64,000 nt of DNA. It comes from Paracoccaceae bacterium. GTDB taxonomy: Bacteria > Pseudomonadota > Alphaproteobacteria > Rhodobacterales > Rhodobacteraceae. The notes under the pieces are model-generated. The model ran no database searches, was not told where the DNA came from, and worked only from the letters and a program-made list of their open reading frames with translations. Shown piece by piece: positions 38,034 to 46,326 of the stretch. Position 1 is the stretch's first letter; each line of letters begins with the position of its first letter. Made by a program: the position numbers and the translations under genes. The DNA lies in the NCBI GenBank assembly GCA_033344815.1, contig JAWPMR010000001.1, forward strand, positions 978,136 through 1,042,135, read 5' to 3'.

Positions 38034-39035
38034 GTGATTTCCGTCCCCCTACCGCTTCTTTTGACCGGATGTGCAGCACTCATGATGGCATTGGTTGTCA
38101 CGCGCCCGTGGCTGACGCACCGTGCGAAAATACTGTTCGCAACGCTGGCGGTCCTGATGATAGTGGAAACCGTTCTCGTTTCTTTGCGCTTTGCCTATCA
38201 GATAGGAAGCGTTCTGGCTCTGCAGCGTCTGCTGCCTTTCTGGATCGGGCCTTTGCTTTATCTTGGCTATGTCGCGCTTTCTGATCGTGCGGAACGTATG
38301 CAGATGATCATGCTTGGGCATTTGAGCTGTGCTGCGGTGATAAACATTGTGATCGCCAGTATTCCACAAACCCGCGTCGCGCTTGATCTACTGATTGGGC
38401 TCAGCTACGCAACTTATGCGGTTTTCCTGATGCGGCTTTGGCGCGGGGGACCCGATTTGCTGTCCCAGCTCCCGGTGGCGCATATCCCCAAGATGCGGCG
38501 TTTGTTGCTGCTTGGCGTCCTGCTGCTTGCTGTGACGTGTGTGATGGATACCGTGATCGCTGTGGATTTTGCGAGAAACGCAGGAGAGAACGTCTCGCGG
38601 CTCCTCTCCATCGGCAGCGCGATATTGATCCTGAGTTTTTGCATCGCCGCATTCTGGGTTGCACGCGCTCCAAAACACATACCGCTTGGGGTGCGCGCGC
38701 CCGAGGATCAGGATACGGCAATCTTGCGCCAGGCCACGCGGTTCCTGCATGAAAGCCGCCTGTTCACCGACCCAGACCTGTCCCTGACGCGGCTGGCCCG
38801 GCGGATTGGTGTCACCGATCGTGCATTGTCCACTGCGATCAATCGTGAAACCGGCAACAATGTGTCACAGTTTATCAACGGTTTTCGTGTTGCTGAAGCT
38901 GCCCGCTTGCTGCGCGCAACCAAAGATCCGGTTGGCACAATTGGCGAGGCATCAGGCTTTCTGACGCGCTCGAACTTTTACACAGAGTTTCAGCGCGTTC
39001 ATGACCAAAGCCCCGGTGCGTACCGCAAAGGGTAA
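38034..39035 (+). CDS. AraC-family regulator with membrane domain
   Basis: 333 residues, GTG start with AGGAAAG upstream. About six or seven hydrophobic helices fill the first 215 residues, then a C-terminal AraC domain (about 235-333) with 'SLTRLARRIGVTDRALSTAI' and the second helix-turn-helix ending 'SNFYTEFQRVHDQSPGAYRK'. The membrane part may sense a signal in the envelope. It is divergent from the secreted hydrolase gene, a likely target. Confidence 0.87.
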   Translation: MISVPLPLLLTGCAALMMALVVTRPWLTHRAKILFATLAVLMIVETVLVSLRFAYQIGSVLALQRLLPFWIGPLLYLGYVALSDRAERMQMIMLGHLSCAAVINIVIASIPQTRVALDLLIGLSYATYAVFLMRLWRGGPDLLSQLPVAHIPKMRRLLLLGVLLLAVTCVMDTVIAVDFARNAGENVSRLLSIGSAILILSFCIAAFWVARAPKHIPLGVRAPEDQDTAILRQATRFLHESRLFTDPDLSLTRLARRIGVTDRALSTAINRETGNNVSQFINGFRVAEAARLLRATKDPVGTIGEASGFLTRSNFYTEFQRVHDQSPGAYRKG

Positions 39036-39044
39036 GCACCGGGG
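39011..39044 (+). terminator. hairpin at the 3' end of AraC-type gene
   Basis: CCCCGGTGC (39011-39019) and GCACCGGGG (39036-39044) form a 9-bp GC-rich stem spanning the stop codon, followed by TTTG. It probably terminates transcription; the stem uses coding bases. Confidence 0.6.
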
Positions 39045-39127
39045 TTTGTGCGATTGAACAGGGCATGGGAGGCCTTTGCCCTTGCCAACGCGACATGTCT
39101 GCCATCATCAAAAAGGCAGGCTGACTA

Positions 39128-39616
39128 CTATCCGCCGACCGCTTTGCGGTACTTTTTGTAGTCAGCTTTGATCGTGTTGCCGGCCGTTATTTTTTCGGGG
39201 CCGGGCTTGTACCATTCTTCTTTTTCGTGATTGCGCTGCCAAACCTGCCCTTCTTTGTCGACAACATGCCGCCAGCAGATTTTCTCCAGCTTGTCCGCCT
39301 CATCCTTGTTTTCCCATTCCCAAACGGCTTCATAGCAAAGGGTGCCTTTTGAGGTCACATACCACTTACCATCCGCATAGGATTTGTTGCCGTCTTTCTC
39401 ACTCGTCCAGACCGCCTGAAATGCGCCCCCACCGCCCCAATAAGAGCCACCGCGCGACCAATTCCAAGTATTTCCCAAATAGGTTTGAATGATCTGGTTC
39501 GGATCAGCAGGTTTTGATCCACGTGGTTTTTTATCCGCCAGCGCAGCACTCCCGACGAGCACGAGTGATATGGTGGCAACAGCGCTCAATGCGCCCTTCA
39601 TTGTTTTAAAAATCAT
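39128..39616 (-). CDS. secreted DUF995-like protein
   Basis: 162 residues from ATG 39616 with GGAGAAA upstream. A signal peptide ('SAVATISLVLVGSAALA') is followed by a Trp-, Lys- and Gly-rich domain: 'YLGNTWNWSRGGSYWGGGGA', 'GKWYVTSKGTLCYEAVWEWE' and 'ICWRHVVDKEGQVW'. This matches my memory of DUF995, a periplasmic family of unknown role common in rhizobia and Rhodobacteraceae. Two Cys may form a disulfide. Confidence 0.72.
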   Translation of the reverse strand: MIFKTMKGALSAVATISLVLVGSAALADKKPRGSKPADPNQIIQTYLGNTWNWSRGGSYWGGGGAFQAVWTSEKDGNKSYADGKWYVTSKGTLCYEAVWEWENKDEADKLEKICWRHVVDKEGQVWQRNHEKEEWYKPGPEKITAGNTIKADYKKYRKAVGG

Positions 39617-39720
39617 ATTTTTCTCCAAATTAATCGTCTTTGGAGCGTAACTGACCCTCTGGGTGCGTTTCATGATCCATATGGACTATGAAATTAGCTT
39701 TTTTGCAAAAGACACCCCAA

Positions 39721-39783
39721 AAATCTGCGCCCGAGTGACAGGCACCGGTGTCATGCGCCGCAACTGGACGCAGGCGCAGATTT
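39721..39783 (-). terminator. nested hairpin after the cobK-alkA-esterase operon
   Basis: AAATCTGCGCC (39721-39731) pairs with GGCGCAGATTT (39773-39783); an inner TGACA/TGTCA dyad lies near 39736-39753. On the minus strand the outer stem is followed by a run of T, so it can end the upstream operon. Confidence 0.6.
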
Positions 39784-39803
39784 ATAAATGATGTGGCCTG
39801 GAT

Positions 39804-40469
39804 TTAGAGGCTGAGCTTGTCGCGCATGAAGGCCAGCGCCACAGACAGGCCATCCGGTGCAATTCCGTGACCCGTACCTTTCATGATATGAGCATAGACG
39901 TCTTTCCACCCGGCCTCCTGCAAGGCTTCGGCGGCTTGTGGCAAGGACTGTGGCGGCACAACATCATCTGCATCACCGTGGACCAAAAGAATGGGCGGGC
40001 GCACCACGACATCATCGCCTAGCGTCTCCGGGCTGAGCAAACGGCCCGAAAAGCCGACGACCCCGGCGATCTCGTCTTCACGACGCGGTGCCACGTGCAG
40101 GGCCATCATCGTGCCTTGGGAAAACCCAAAGAGCACAACCTGTTCAGGCAGCACGTCTTCATCTACCATCAGCGCGTCCAGAAAGGCGTTCAGATCTTCC
40201 ACGGATTGCGCCATGCCGCGCATGGATTCTTCCTCGGACGAGCCATCAATCCAGGGGATCGGAAACCACTGAAATCCCATGGGGGCCCCGGCACAATCCT
40301 CCGGCGCATCCGGCGCGACAAAGAGCGTATCGGGCAAATGTTCTCCCAACGGATCGGCCAACCCCAACAAATCCGCGCCATTGGCGCCGTAGCCATGCAG
40401 GAAAACCACAACAGAGCGTGTGTCGCCCGACGTCGGCGCGCGGCGTTCTGCATTCAATACCCGTGTCAT
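39804..40469 (-). CDS. carboxylesterase/phospholipase family hydrolase
   Basis: 221 residues from ATG 40469, which overlaps the TGA of the upstream glycosylase gene (ATGA). The abhydrolase_2 fold shows 'VVVFLHGYGANG' and the nucleophile in 'VVLFGFSQGTMMAL' (GFSQG), with Asp in 'LVHGDADDVVP' and His in 'GTGHGI'. It hydrolyses carboxylic esters or lysophospholipids in the cytoplasm. Third gene of the cobK-alkA operon. Confidence 0.9.
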   Translation of the reverse strand: MTRVLNAERRAPTSGDTRSVVVFLHGYGANGADLLGLADPLGEHLPDTLFVAPDAPEDCAGAPMGFQWFPIPWIDGSSEEESMRGMAQSVEDLNAFLDALMVDEDVLPEQVVLFGFSQGTMMALHVAPRREDEIAGVVGFSGRLLSPETLGDDVVVRPPILLVHGDADDVVPPQSLPQAAEALQEAGWKDVYAHIMKGTGHGIAPDGLSVALAFMRDKLSL

Positions 40470-41098
40470 GTAATCCCGTCCCTTTGCTTTGCGTGTCTGT
40501 AGTAGGCAAAGAGCAGCCGCGCCGCAACCGACCGCCAGGGCGACCAAGCCTCTGCCATCTGCCGCAGCGCGCGTTCCTTGGGCCGCTCTGGCAGATCATA
40601 TAGAATTCGGGCGGCCTCTTGCAGCGCAAGATCTCCGGGCGCGAACACATCCGCCCGTCCCAGGGAGAACATGGCATAAATCTCTGCAGTCCACACACCG
40701 ATGCCTGTAACCGCGGTGAGGGTCTTTATCACGTCGCCATCAGATGCAGTGCGCAGGGCACCATAATCTATTCGCGCCTCCGCCAGCGCATGCGCATATC
40801 GCGCCTTTTGACGGCTCAGACCCAGATCACGTAACGCCGCTTCGCTGTGATCCTGCACGGACTGTGCATCAAGGACACCGGCATTTCCCAATTTCTCCCA
40901 AAGCGCGCGCGCCGAGGCGGTGGACACCTGTTGGCTGACAATCGCGCTGAACAGCTCTGAAAAACCATCAGGTTTACGGCGCAGGGGCAACGGTCCTGTC
41001 GCCTGATAGGCGGCAGCCAGGACAGGATCACGCTGCGCAAGCCAAGTGGCTCCTTCCGACACATCCTCGTCAGTTTCAATAATGCGCCCAGGACTCAC
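40466..41098 (-). CDS. DNA-3-methyladenine glycosylase (AlkA-like)
   Basis: 210 residues, GTG start overlapping the cobK stop (GTGA). HhH-GPD family: 'FSELFSAIVSQQVSTASARA', hairpin 'LTAVTGIGVWTAEIYAMFSL' and catalytic Asp in 'FAPGDLALQEAARI'. It removes alkylated purines in base-excision repair. It lies between cobK and an esterase with overlapping ends, although the three functions are unrelated. Confidence 0.9.
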   Translation of the reverse strand: MSPGRIIETDEDVSEGATWLAQRDPVLAAAYQATGPLPLRRKPDGFSELFSAIVSQQVSTASARALWEKLGNAGVLDAQSVQDHSEAALRDLGLSRQKARYAHALAEARIDYGALRTASDGDVIKTLTAVTGIGVWTAEIYAMFSLGRADVFAPGDLALQEAARILYDLPERPKERALRQMAEAWSPWRSVAARLLFAYYRHAKQRDGIT

Positions 41099-41838
41099 GG
41101 GTTGGCTTCCCAGGCCATGGCTTCGGCAACGCTGGTGACCAGAGGCATGCCTTCAGGCGTGTCGGGGCGTTCAATCATTGACACGCGGATGCCCAAACGC
41201 CGCGCGGCCAGAAGCTTTGACTTGCTCGCGATCCCACCCACGTTTCTGCATATCAATCTGGATACCTTCAATTCCCGCAACAGATTTTCCTCAGCTTGCT
41301 GAGAAAAAGGCGGTGTTCCAACGACGAATTTTACAAAATGGAACGGTGGCGGACGGGAGGATTTTTGCGTCTGGCGCAAGAACAAAGCCTCACCTTTGAA
41401 ATCAGCAAACTCCGGCAGAGACGCCCGTCCTGTATTGCTGAAGGCGCGGGCGTTTCGGGGCAGGTCAATTGCGGCCTGCGCGATGGATGGGTAGTTGGTC
41501 CAACTGTCCTGCTGGGTGGGGAGCCATGCTGTGCGCAGCACCCGCACATAGCGTATGTTGCACGACAGGCAGACTTGCGCAGCCTGATCGGAGACCTCCG
41601 CATCAAAAGCATGGCTGGCATCAATCACGCAGCTTACATTTTCTGCGAGAAGCCAGCTCTCCAGCGCGTCGGTGTTCGGAAATACTCCCAAACGGGTTGG
41701 CACCGGCAGAGCATCAAACATCCGCTCCGGCTCGGGCAAACTTGCGATCACAGATCGCCCTCGCCCCAGCAAACCTGTGATGATCCCTTGCGCCTCCCGC
41801 GCGCCCGCCATCACCAGAGTTGTCACACCGCCGTTCAT
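41095..41838 (-). CDS. cobK: cobalt-precorrin-6A/precorrin-6A reductase
   Basis: 247 residues. CobK/CbiJ reduces the macrocycle of precorrin-6A with NADPH in cobalamin synthesis. 'CVIDASHAFDAEVSDQAAQV' (core DA(S/T)HPFA-like), the R-xx-R-x-AW segment 'RVLRTAWLP' and 'RNVGGIASKSKLLAARRLGI' match the family. It is isolated from other cob genes here. Divergent from the MFS gene by 75 bp. Confidence 0.88.
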   Translation of the reverse strand: MNGGVTTLVMAGAREAQGIITGLLGRGRSVIASLPEPERMFDALPVPTRLGVFPNTDALESWLLAENVSCVIDASHAFDAEVSDQAAQVCLSCNIRYVRVLRTAWLPTQQDSWTNYPSIAQAAIDLPRNARAFSNTGRASLPEFADFKGEALFLRQTQKSSRPPPFHFVKFVVGTPPFSQQAEENLLRELKVSRLICRNVGGIASKSKLLAARRLGIRVSMIERPDTPEGMPLVTSVAEAMAWEANP

Positions 41839-41913
41839 GCGCAGACCTTATGCCAGATCACGCGCGGCGCAAGAGGGCTTGCTCAGACCTGCCAAGAGGA
41901 ATACGCAAGTCCC

Positions 41914-43137
41914 ATGCAACACGTAGATGATACCCGCGCAAAGCGTAATGTGGCCGTTCTGGTCATGGCGCAGGCCTTTCTGGGCAGTCAGATCACGATG
42001 ATTTTTGTGATCGGCGGGTTGGCGGGTCAACAAATGGCGGTGAATGCCTGTCTGGCCACTCTGCCGATCTCGATGATCGTGTTTGGGTCCATGACCACCG
42101 CGCCGTGGCTGTCAGCCCTGATGCAGCGCTTTGGGCGTCGCGCAGGTTTCATTGTTGGCGCTCTGGGAGGTCTGATCGGGGCTGCGATTTGTGCCTATGC
42201 GCTGACCCTATCGAATTTCTGGGTCTTTCTGGTAGGCAGTTATTTGACCGGCATCTATATGTCCTCGCAGGGTTTTTTCCGCTTTGCTGCGGCGGATACG
42301 GCCTCTGAGGCGTTCCGGCCAAAGGCGATTTCCTATGTCATGGCAGGAGGACTCTTATCTGCCATCATCGGGCCGCAGATCGTGGCTTATATGACGGGCA
42401 ACAACGCCGATGCGACGGTGATGAGGTTCTTTCCGATCTATATGGCCGCTATGGCGCTGAATGTCATGGGCATGTTCCTGTTTGCCTTTTTAGACATTCC
42501 CAAACCCCCAAAGCGCACCGAGGACAGCCCACATGGCCGATCCTTGATGGAACTTTTAAAAACACCACGCATCGCCGTGGCGGTGATCTGCGCCATGGTG
42601 TCTTATGCGTTGATGAATCTTGTGATGACTGCGACTCCGCTGGCGGTCGTAGGATGTGGTTTTACTGAACCCAATGCAGCGCATGTGGTCACGGGCCACG
42701 TTTTGGCGATGTTTGCGCCGTCCTTTTTTACTGGTCATCTAATTGTGCGTTTTGGCGTGGAAAAGATCATGGGGCTGGGCATCCTGATCCTCGGAGCTGC
42801 GGGCATGGTCGCTCTATCGGGCGTGGAATTAAGTCACTTCTTTATCGCCCTGATCCTATTGGGCTTGGGGTGGAATTTCGGTTTCATCGGAGCAACGACG
42901 ATGCTCGCGGGGGCGCATAGACCAGAAGAGCGTGGACGGATGCAAGGGTTGAATGACCTTTTGGTCTTTGGTGGAGTCACGCTTGCCTCCCTCTCCTCGG
43001 GCGGTTTGATGAATTGCTCAGGAGGCACACCGCAAGAAGGATGGGCCGCTGTGAACATCGCCATGGTGCCATTCTTGGTACTCGCAGGGGCTGCGCTAAT
43101 CTGGCTGATGTTGCGCCCCAAAGCACAGACCGCGTGA
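41914..43137 (+). CDS. MFS transporter
   Basis: 407 residues from ATG 41914 (AAGAGGAA upstream region); the longer open frame upstream is opposite cobK and lacks hydrophobic character. About twelve membrane helices; the A-like motif 'LMQRFGRRAGFIVGALGGLI' follows helix 2. 'PEERGRMQGLNDLLVFGGVT' is a later signature of a group of exporters of unknown substrate. Ends 2 bp before the convergent synthase gene. Confidence 0.87.
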   Translation: MQHVDDTRAKRNVAVLVMAQAFLGSQITMIFVIGGLAGQQMAVNACLATLPISMIVFGSMTTAPWLSALMQRFGRRAGFIVGALGGLIGAAICAYALTLSNFWVFLVGSYLTGIYMSSQGFFRFAAADTASEAFRPKAISYVMAGGLLSAIIGPQIVAYMTGNNADATVMRFFPIYMAAMALNVMGMFLFAFLDIPKPPKRTEDSPHGRSLMELLKTPRIAVAVICAMVSYALMNLVMTATPLAVVGCGFTEPNAAHVVTGHVLAMFAPSFFTGHLIVRFGVEKIMGLGILILGAAGMVALSGVELSHFFIALILLGLGWNFGFIGATTMLAGAHRPEERGRMQGLNDLLVFGGVTLASLSSGGLMNCSGGTPQEGWAAVNIAMVPFLVLAGAALIWLMLRPKAQTA

Positions 43138-43139
43138 GG

Positions 43140-43910
43140 TCAGGACCACTTCCACAGCAGATAGGAACGCCTCAAAGGGTGTACGGCGATGGCGTCATCT
43201 GCCACGCGCTGCGGCTCTTTCGCAATCTGGCTCAACACCGGGTTTGTCAGAAAGGCTTCTGTCATGGCTGGCCGTGCCGTCTTGGTCAAAATGCTTTTGA
43301 CTTCACGCGCTGACGGGCAATCTGCCTGCATGGTTTGCGCCAATAGGCTGATCGCCTCTGCGCGCCCATCCACAAGCGGAATACGTCCCTGTGCCTCAAG
43401 TGCAGGCACCGCCTGCAAAAATCGCGCCAGACCCGTGGCGCGCCCGAGTTTACGAATAGCGCCCTCACCCCCTGTGTCGGTCACGCCCAAAGCCCGCGCT
43501 GCCACCCACATCAAACCAGCGGCAGTTTCATTCAGATAGCTCTCGAAATGGCCTGCGTCCTCAAAGGCATCTTTGTAAATGTCCCAGCGCCGCGCCGCGA
43601 CCAGCCGATCCAACACTTTGGCCCCCTCTGCATCAATGATCGACGCCAATGGCGTGACGACCTCATGACGGCGCACCACAGCACCTGTGCCAATTTCCTC
43701 CAAGGCATCGCGCCACCATTGCAGGCGCATTTCCGCGATCATGGGTTCCTGCGTCACCCAAGGCGCGCGGGACACTTCGACGTTGAACGCATAGAGCGGA
43801 AACAAAACCCGGCGTGCAGCCACAGGGCTGGCCATTGCGGCGGCAAAGCGGTCGGGATCACCCTTTTCGACCAAGGCCGCGCAGGCGGTCAGGTCCGCGT
43901 CAAAACGCAT
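43140..43910 (-). CDS. squalene/phytoene synthase family protein
   Basis: 256 residues. It has the all-helical isoprenoid synthase pattern, with 'EMRLQWWRDALEEIG' carrying the first Asp segment and 'GRATGLARFLQAVPAL' the second region. The second DxxxD is not obvious, as in the mitochondrial NDUFAF6-like branch, so catalysis on geranylgeranyl or farnesyl diphosphate is uncertain. Its start overlaps the end of the upstream methyltransferase gene by 11 bp. Confidence 0.78.
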   Translation of the reverse strand: MRFDADLTACAALVEKGDPDRFAAAMASPVAARRVLFPLYAFNVEVSRAPWVTQEPMIAEMRLQWWRDALEEIGTGAVVRRHEVVTPLASIIDAEGAKVLDRLVAARRWDIYKDAFEDAGHFESYLNETAAGLMWVAARALGVTDTGGEGAIRKLGRATGLARFLQAVPALEAQGRIPLVDGRAEAISLLAQTMQADCPSAREVKSILTKTARPAMTEAFLTNPVLSQIAKEPQRVADDAIAVHPLRRSYLLWKWS

Positions 43911-44628
43911 TCGGGCGCACCACGCTCAGCAAATAGCCGAAACTGTCGCGATGCGCGCGCCAGCACGCGGCCTCATTCTCTGCTTCCTCAAGAACCTGCA
44001 CCATCGCGCCCGTGGCACCGGGACGTAATTGAGCAATGCGCGTATCCAGCGGTCCAAAGTAGTCTTCCCACGCAGCATCGGAGAGTTTTCGCGTGGCCAG
44101 TGTTTCGAAACCTGCCGCCCGCACGTTTTTTGCGACGCCCTGAATATCCGTCATGGCAGGGTAGTCAGCCCAAAGCTTCACAGCGGCCTCGGGACGCGCA
44201 TCGCTGAACCAGCAAACCTCAGAAAAGGCAACCACACCGCCCTGCGCAAGGGCTGAGCGCCATTCCTGCAACCCTTGGGTGATACCCAGAAAGTACATCG
44301 CACCCGCGCACCAGATCATGTCATAAGGCCCGGTGATCTCTGACATATCGGCGACCGCGAGCGTAACATTTGGATCATCGTCGTACCGTGTGCGCGCCTG
44401 ATCGACAAACGCGCTCACCTTGTCCATGGCCGTGATGTGCCCCTCTGGCGCCACTGCGCGCAAGGCCGCAATATCCGCGCCCGGTCCGCAAGCGGCATCA
44501 CAGATGCGCGCGTCCGGCTTCAGCTTGGCAATGCCAGCAGCCCATTCAACATCCGCCACCTCTCCCGGCCCTTCGCGGGGCAAATCGCGGTGTAGTTGAA
44601 AAAACGCATCCCAGTAAGCTTCGCTCAT
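43900..44628 (-). CDS. SAM-dependent methyltransferase
   Basis: 242 residues from ATG 44628, overlapping the cimA TGA (ATGA). The SAM site is 'ARICDAACGPGADIAALRAV' with an acidic residue at the end of strand two ('ITAMDKV'); 'YDMIWCAGAMYFLGITQGL' is strand four. Class I fold; substrate unknown. Coupling to cimA upstream and the synthase downstream suggests one transcript. Confidence 0.85.
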   Translation of the reverse strand: MSEAYWDAFFQLHRDLPREGPGEVADVEWAAGIAKLKPDARICDAACGPGADIAALRAVAPEGHITAMDKVSAFVDQARTRYDDDPNVTLAVADMSEITGPYDMIWCAGAMYFLGITQGLQEWRSALAQGGVVAFSEVCWFSDARPEAAVKLWADYPAMTDIQGVAKNVRAAGFETLATRKLSDAAWEDYFGPLDTRIAQLRPGATGAMVQVLEEAENEAACWRAHRDSFGYLLSVVRPNAF

Positions 44629-46244
44629 TCTGCCACCTTTCTGTCGCGCAGCAGTTTCCAACGGATCGCGTCCAGCAATGCCTCAAAGGAGGCATCAACT
44701 ATGTTCGCAGACACGCCCACGGTGGACCAACGCCGCCCCTGCCCGTCCTCTGAGTCAATGATCACGCGCGTTACAGCCTCTGTACCGCCCTGCGTGATGC
44801 GCACCTTGAAATCCACCAGACGCAGGTCGTCGATGATCTGCTGATAGCGACCCAGATCCTTGGCGAGCGCCTTGGCCAAAGCGTTGACCGGACCCCGATC
44901 CGACCCGGTTTCATCCATCGACTCACTGACGGAGAGTTTCTTGACGCCGTCCACCTTCACCACAACCACAGCTTCGGACAGGCTGATCATCTTGTCATAT
45001 TTGTTTTTGCGTCTTTCTATGGTCACACGGTAACGCTTGACCTCAAAAAACGTGGGCATCTGTCCCAATATGTCACGCGCCAGCAATTCGAAACTCGCCT
45101 GTGCCGTGTCATAGGAATAGCCCTCCGCCTCACGCGCCTTGATCTGATCAAGGATCAGGCCCAGCGCCGGGTCGCCCTTGGCCACGCTGATCCCGGCCCC
45201 GTTTAAGCGTTCGCGCAGGTTGGATTGTCCCGCCTGATTGGACATCGGGATGATCCGCGCATTACCGACATCCCCCGGCAGGATATGTTCATAGGTTGTT
45301 GGATCCTTGAGGATCGCGGAAGCATGAAGACCCGCCTTATGAGCAAAGGCGGAGGACCCAACAAAGGCGGCCTGGCGAAACGGAACGCGGTTCAGGATTT
45401 CATCCAACATGCGGCTGGTGCGTGTCAGATCTTTGAGCGCTTCCCGTGTCACGCCGATCTCATAGCGGCTCGCATAGGGTTCTTTGAGCAAAAGGATCGG
45501 AATGAGCGAGGTCAGGTTGGCGTTGCCACAGCGCTCACCCAGACCGTTCAGCGTGCCTTGGATCTGGCGCGCGCCCGCATCAACGGCCGCGAGCGTACAG
45601 GCCACAGCGTTTTCGGTATCGTTGTGGGTGTGGATGCCCAAGCGATCACCCGGAATGCCTGAAGCGATGACTTGCGCCGTGATGTCGGCCACTTCGTCGG
45701 GCAATGTACCACCGTTTGTGTCACATAAAACGATCCAGCGCGCGCCGGCATCACAGGCCGCATGCACGGCTTTCAGCGCGTAATCCGGATTGGCGCGATA
45801 GCCGTCAAAAAAGTGCTCCGCATCAAAAAGCGGTTCACGCCCAGCGCTTTTGAGATGCGCAATGGAGCGCGCGATGTTGTCGGTGTTTTCTTCCAGCGAG
45901 ATACCAAGAGCAGCACTTACATGAAAATCATGCGTCTTGCCGACAAGGCAAACGGCCGGGGTCGCCGCGTTCATCACGGCGGCCAGAACATCATCGTTTT
46001 CCGCGGACATCCCCGCGCGCTTGGTCATGCCAAAGGCCGTCATGGTGGCGCGGATCTTGGGCGCGTCGTCGAAAAACGCGCTGTCAGTGGGATTGGCACC
46101 CGGCCAGCCGCCTTCGATGTAATCGACACCCAATGTGTCCAACGCCTCCGCAATGGCCCGTTTCTCTTCGGTGGAGAACTGTACGCCCTGCGTCTGCTGT
46201 CCATCACGCAGGGTGGTGTCATAGAGATATATGCGTTCCTTCAT
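44625..46244 (-). CDS. cimA: (R)-citramalate synthase
   Basis: 539 residues from ATG 46244. It condenses pyruvate with acetyl-CoA to citramalate, an isoleucine route that bypasses threonine deaminase. 'YDTTLRDGQQTQGVQFS' and 'LGIHTHNDTENAVACTLAAV' (metal-binding HxH) mark the DRE-TIM family; the C-terminal LeuA-type allosteric domain (about 400-539) is present. It is longer than 2-isopropylmalate synthase and starts with the CimA-type N-terminus 'MKERIYLYDTTLRDG'. First gene of a small minus-strand operon. Confidence 0.9.
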   Translation of the reverse strand: MKERIYLYDTTLRDGQQTQGVQFSTEEKRAIAEALDTLGVDYIEGGWPGANPTDSAFFDDAPKIRATMTAFGMTKRAGMSAENDDVLAAVMNAATPAVCLVGKTHDFHVSAALGISLEENTDNIARSIAHLKSAGREPLFDAEHFFDGYRANPDYALKAVHAACDAGARWIVLCDTNGGTLPDEVADITAQVIASGIPGDRLGIHTHNDTENAVACTLAAVDAGARQIQGTLNGLGERCGNANLTSLIPILLLKEPYASRYEIGVTREALKDLTRTSRMLDEILNRVPFRQAAFVGSSAFAHKAGLHASAILKDPTTYEHILPGDVGNARIIPMSNQAGQSNLRERLNGAGISVAKGDPALGLILDQIKAREAEGYSYDTAQASFELLARDILGQMPTFFEVKRYRVTIERRKNKYDKMISLSEAVVVVKVDGVKKLSVSESMDETGSDRGPVNALAKALAKDLGRYQQIIDDLRLVDFKVRITQGGTEAVTRVIIDSEDGQGRRWSTVGVSANIVDASFEALLDAIRWKLLRDRKVAE

Positions 46245-46295
46245 GGCCGCACTTCCAGCAGCGATGGCCTGAAAGCATACCTTACGGCGCATGAG

Positions 46296-46320
46296 GTAGG
46301 GTGGGCTTTAGGCCACCATC
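46296..46320. repeat. REP-like palindromic repeat, copy 1
   Basis: A 25-bp GTAGGGTGGGC...GGCCACCATC unit between cimA and cysS, identical to one arm of the inverted pair at 53000-53063. Inner bases can form a hairpin (GGTGG/CCACC with CT/AG). Confidence 0.75.
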
Positions 46321-46326
46321 TGCCGG

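Noticed and set aside
41296-41913. N-terminal extension of the MFS transporter
   Set aside because: The 206 extra codons lie opposite cobK, lack hydrophobic helices, and an ATG with a good context at 41914 starts the first membrane helix.
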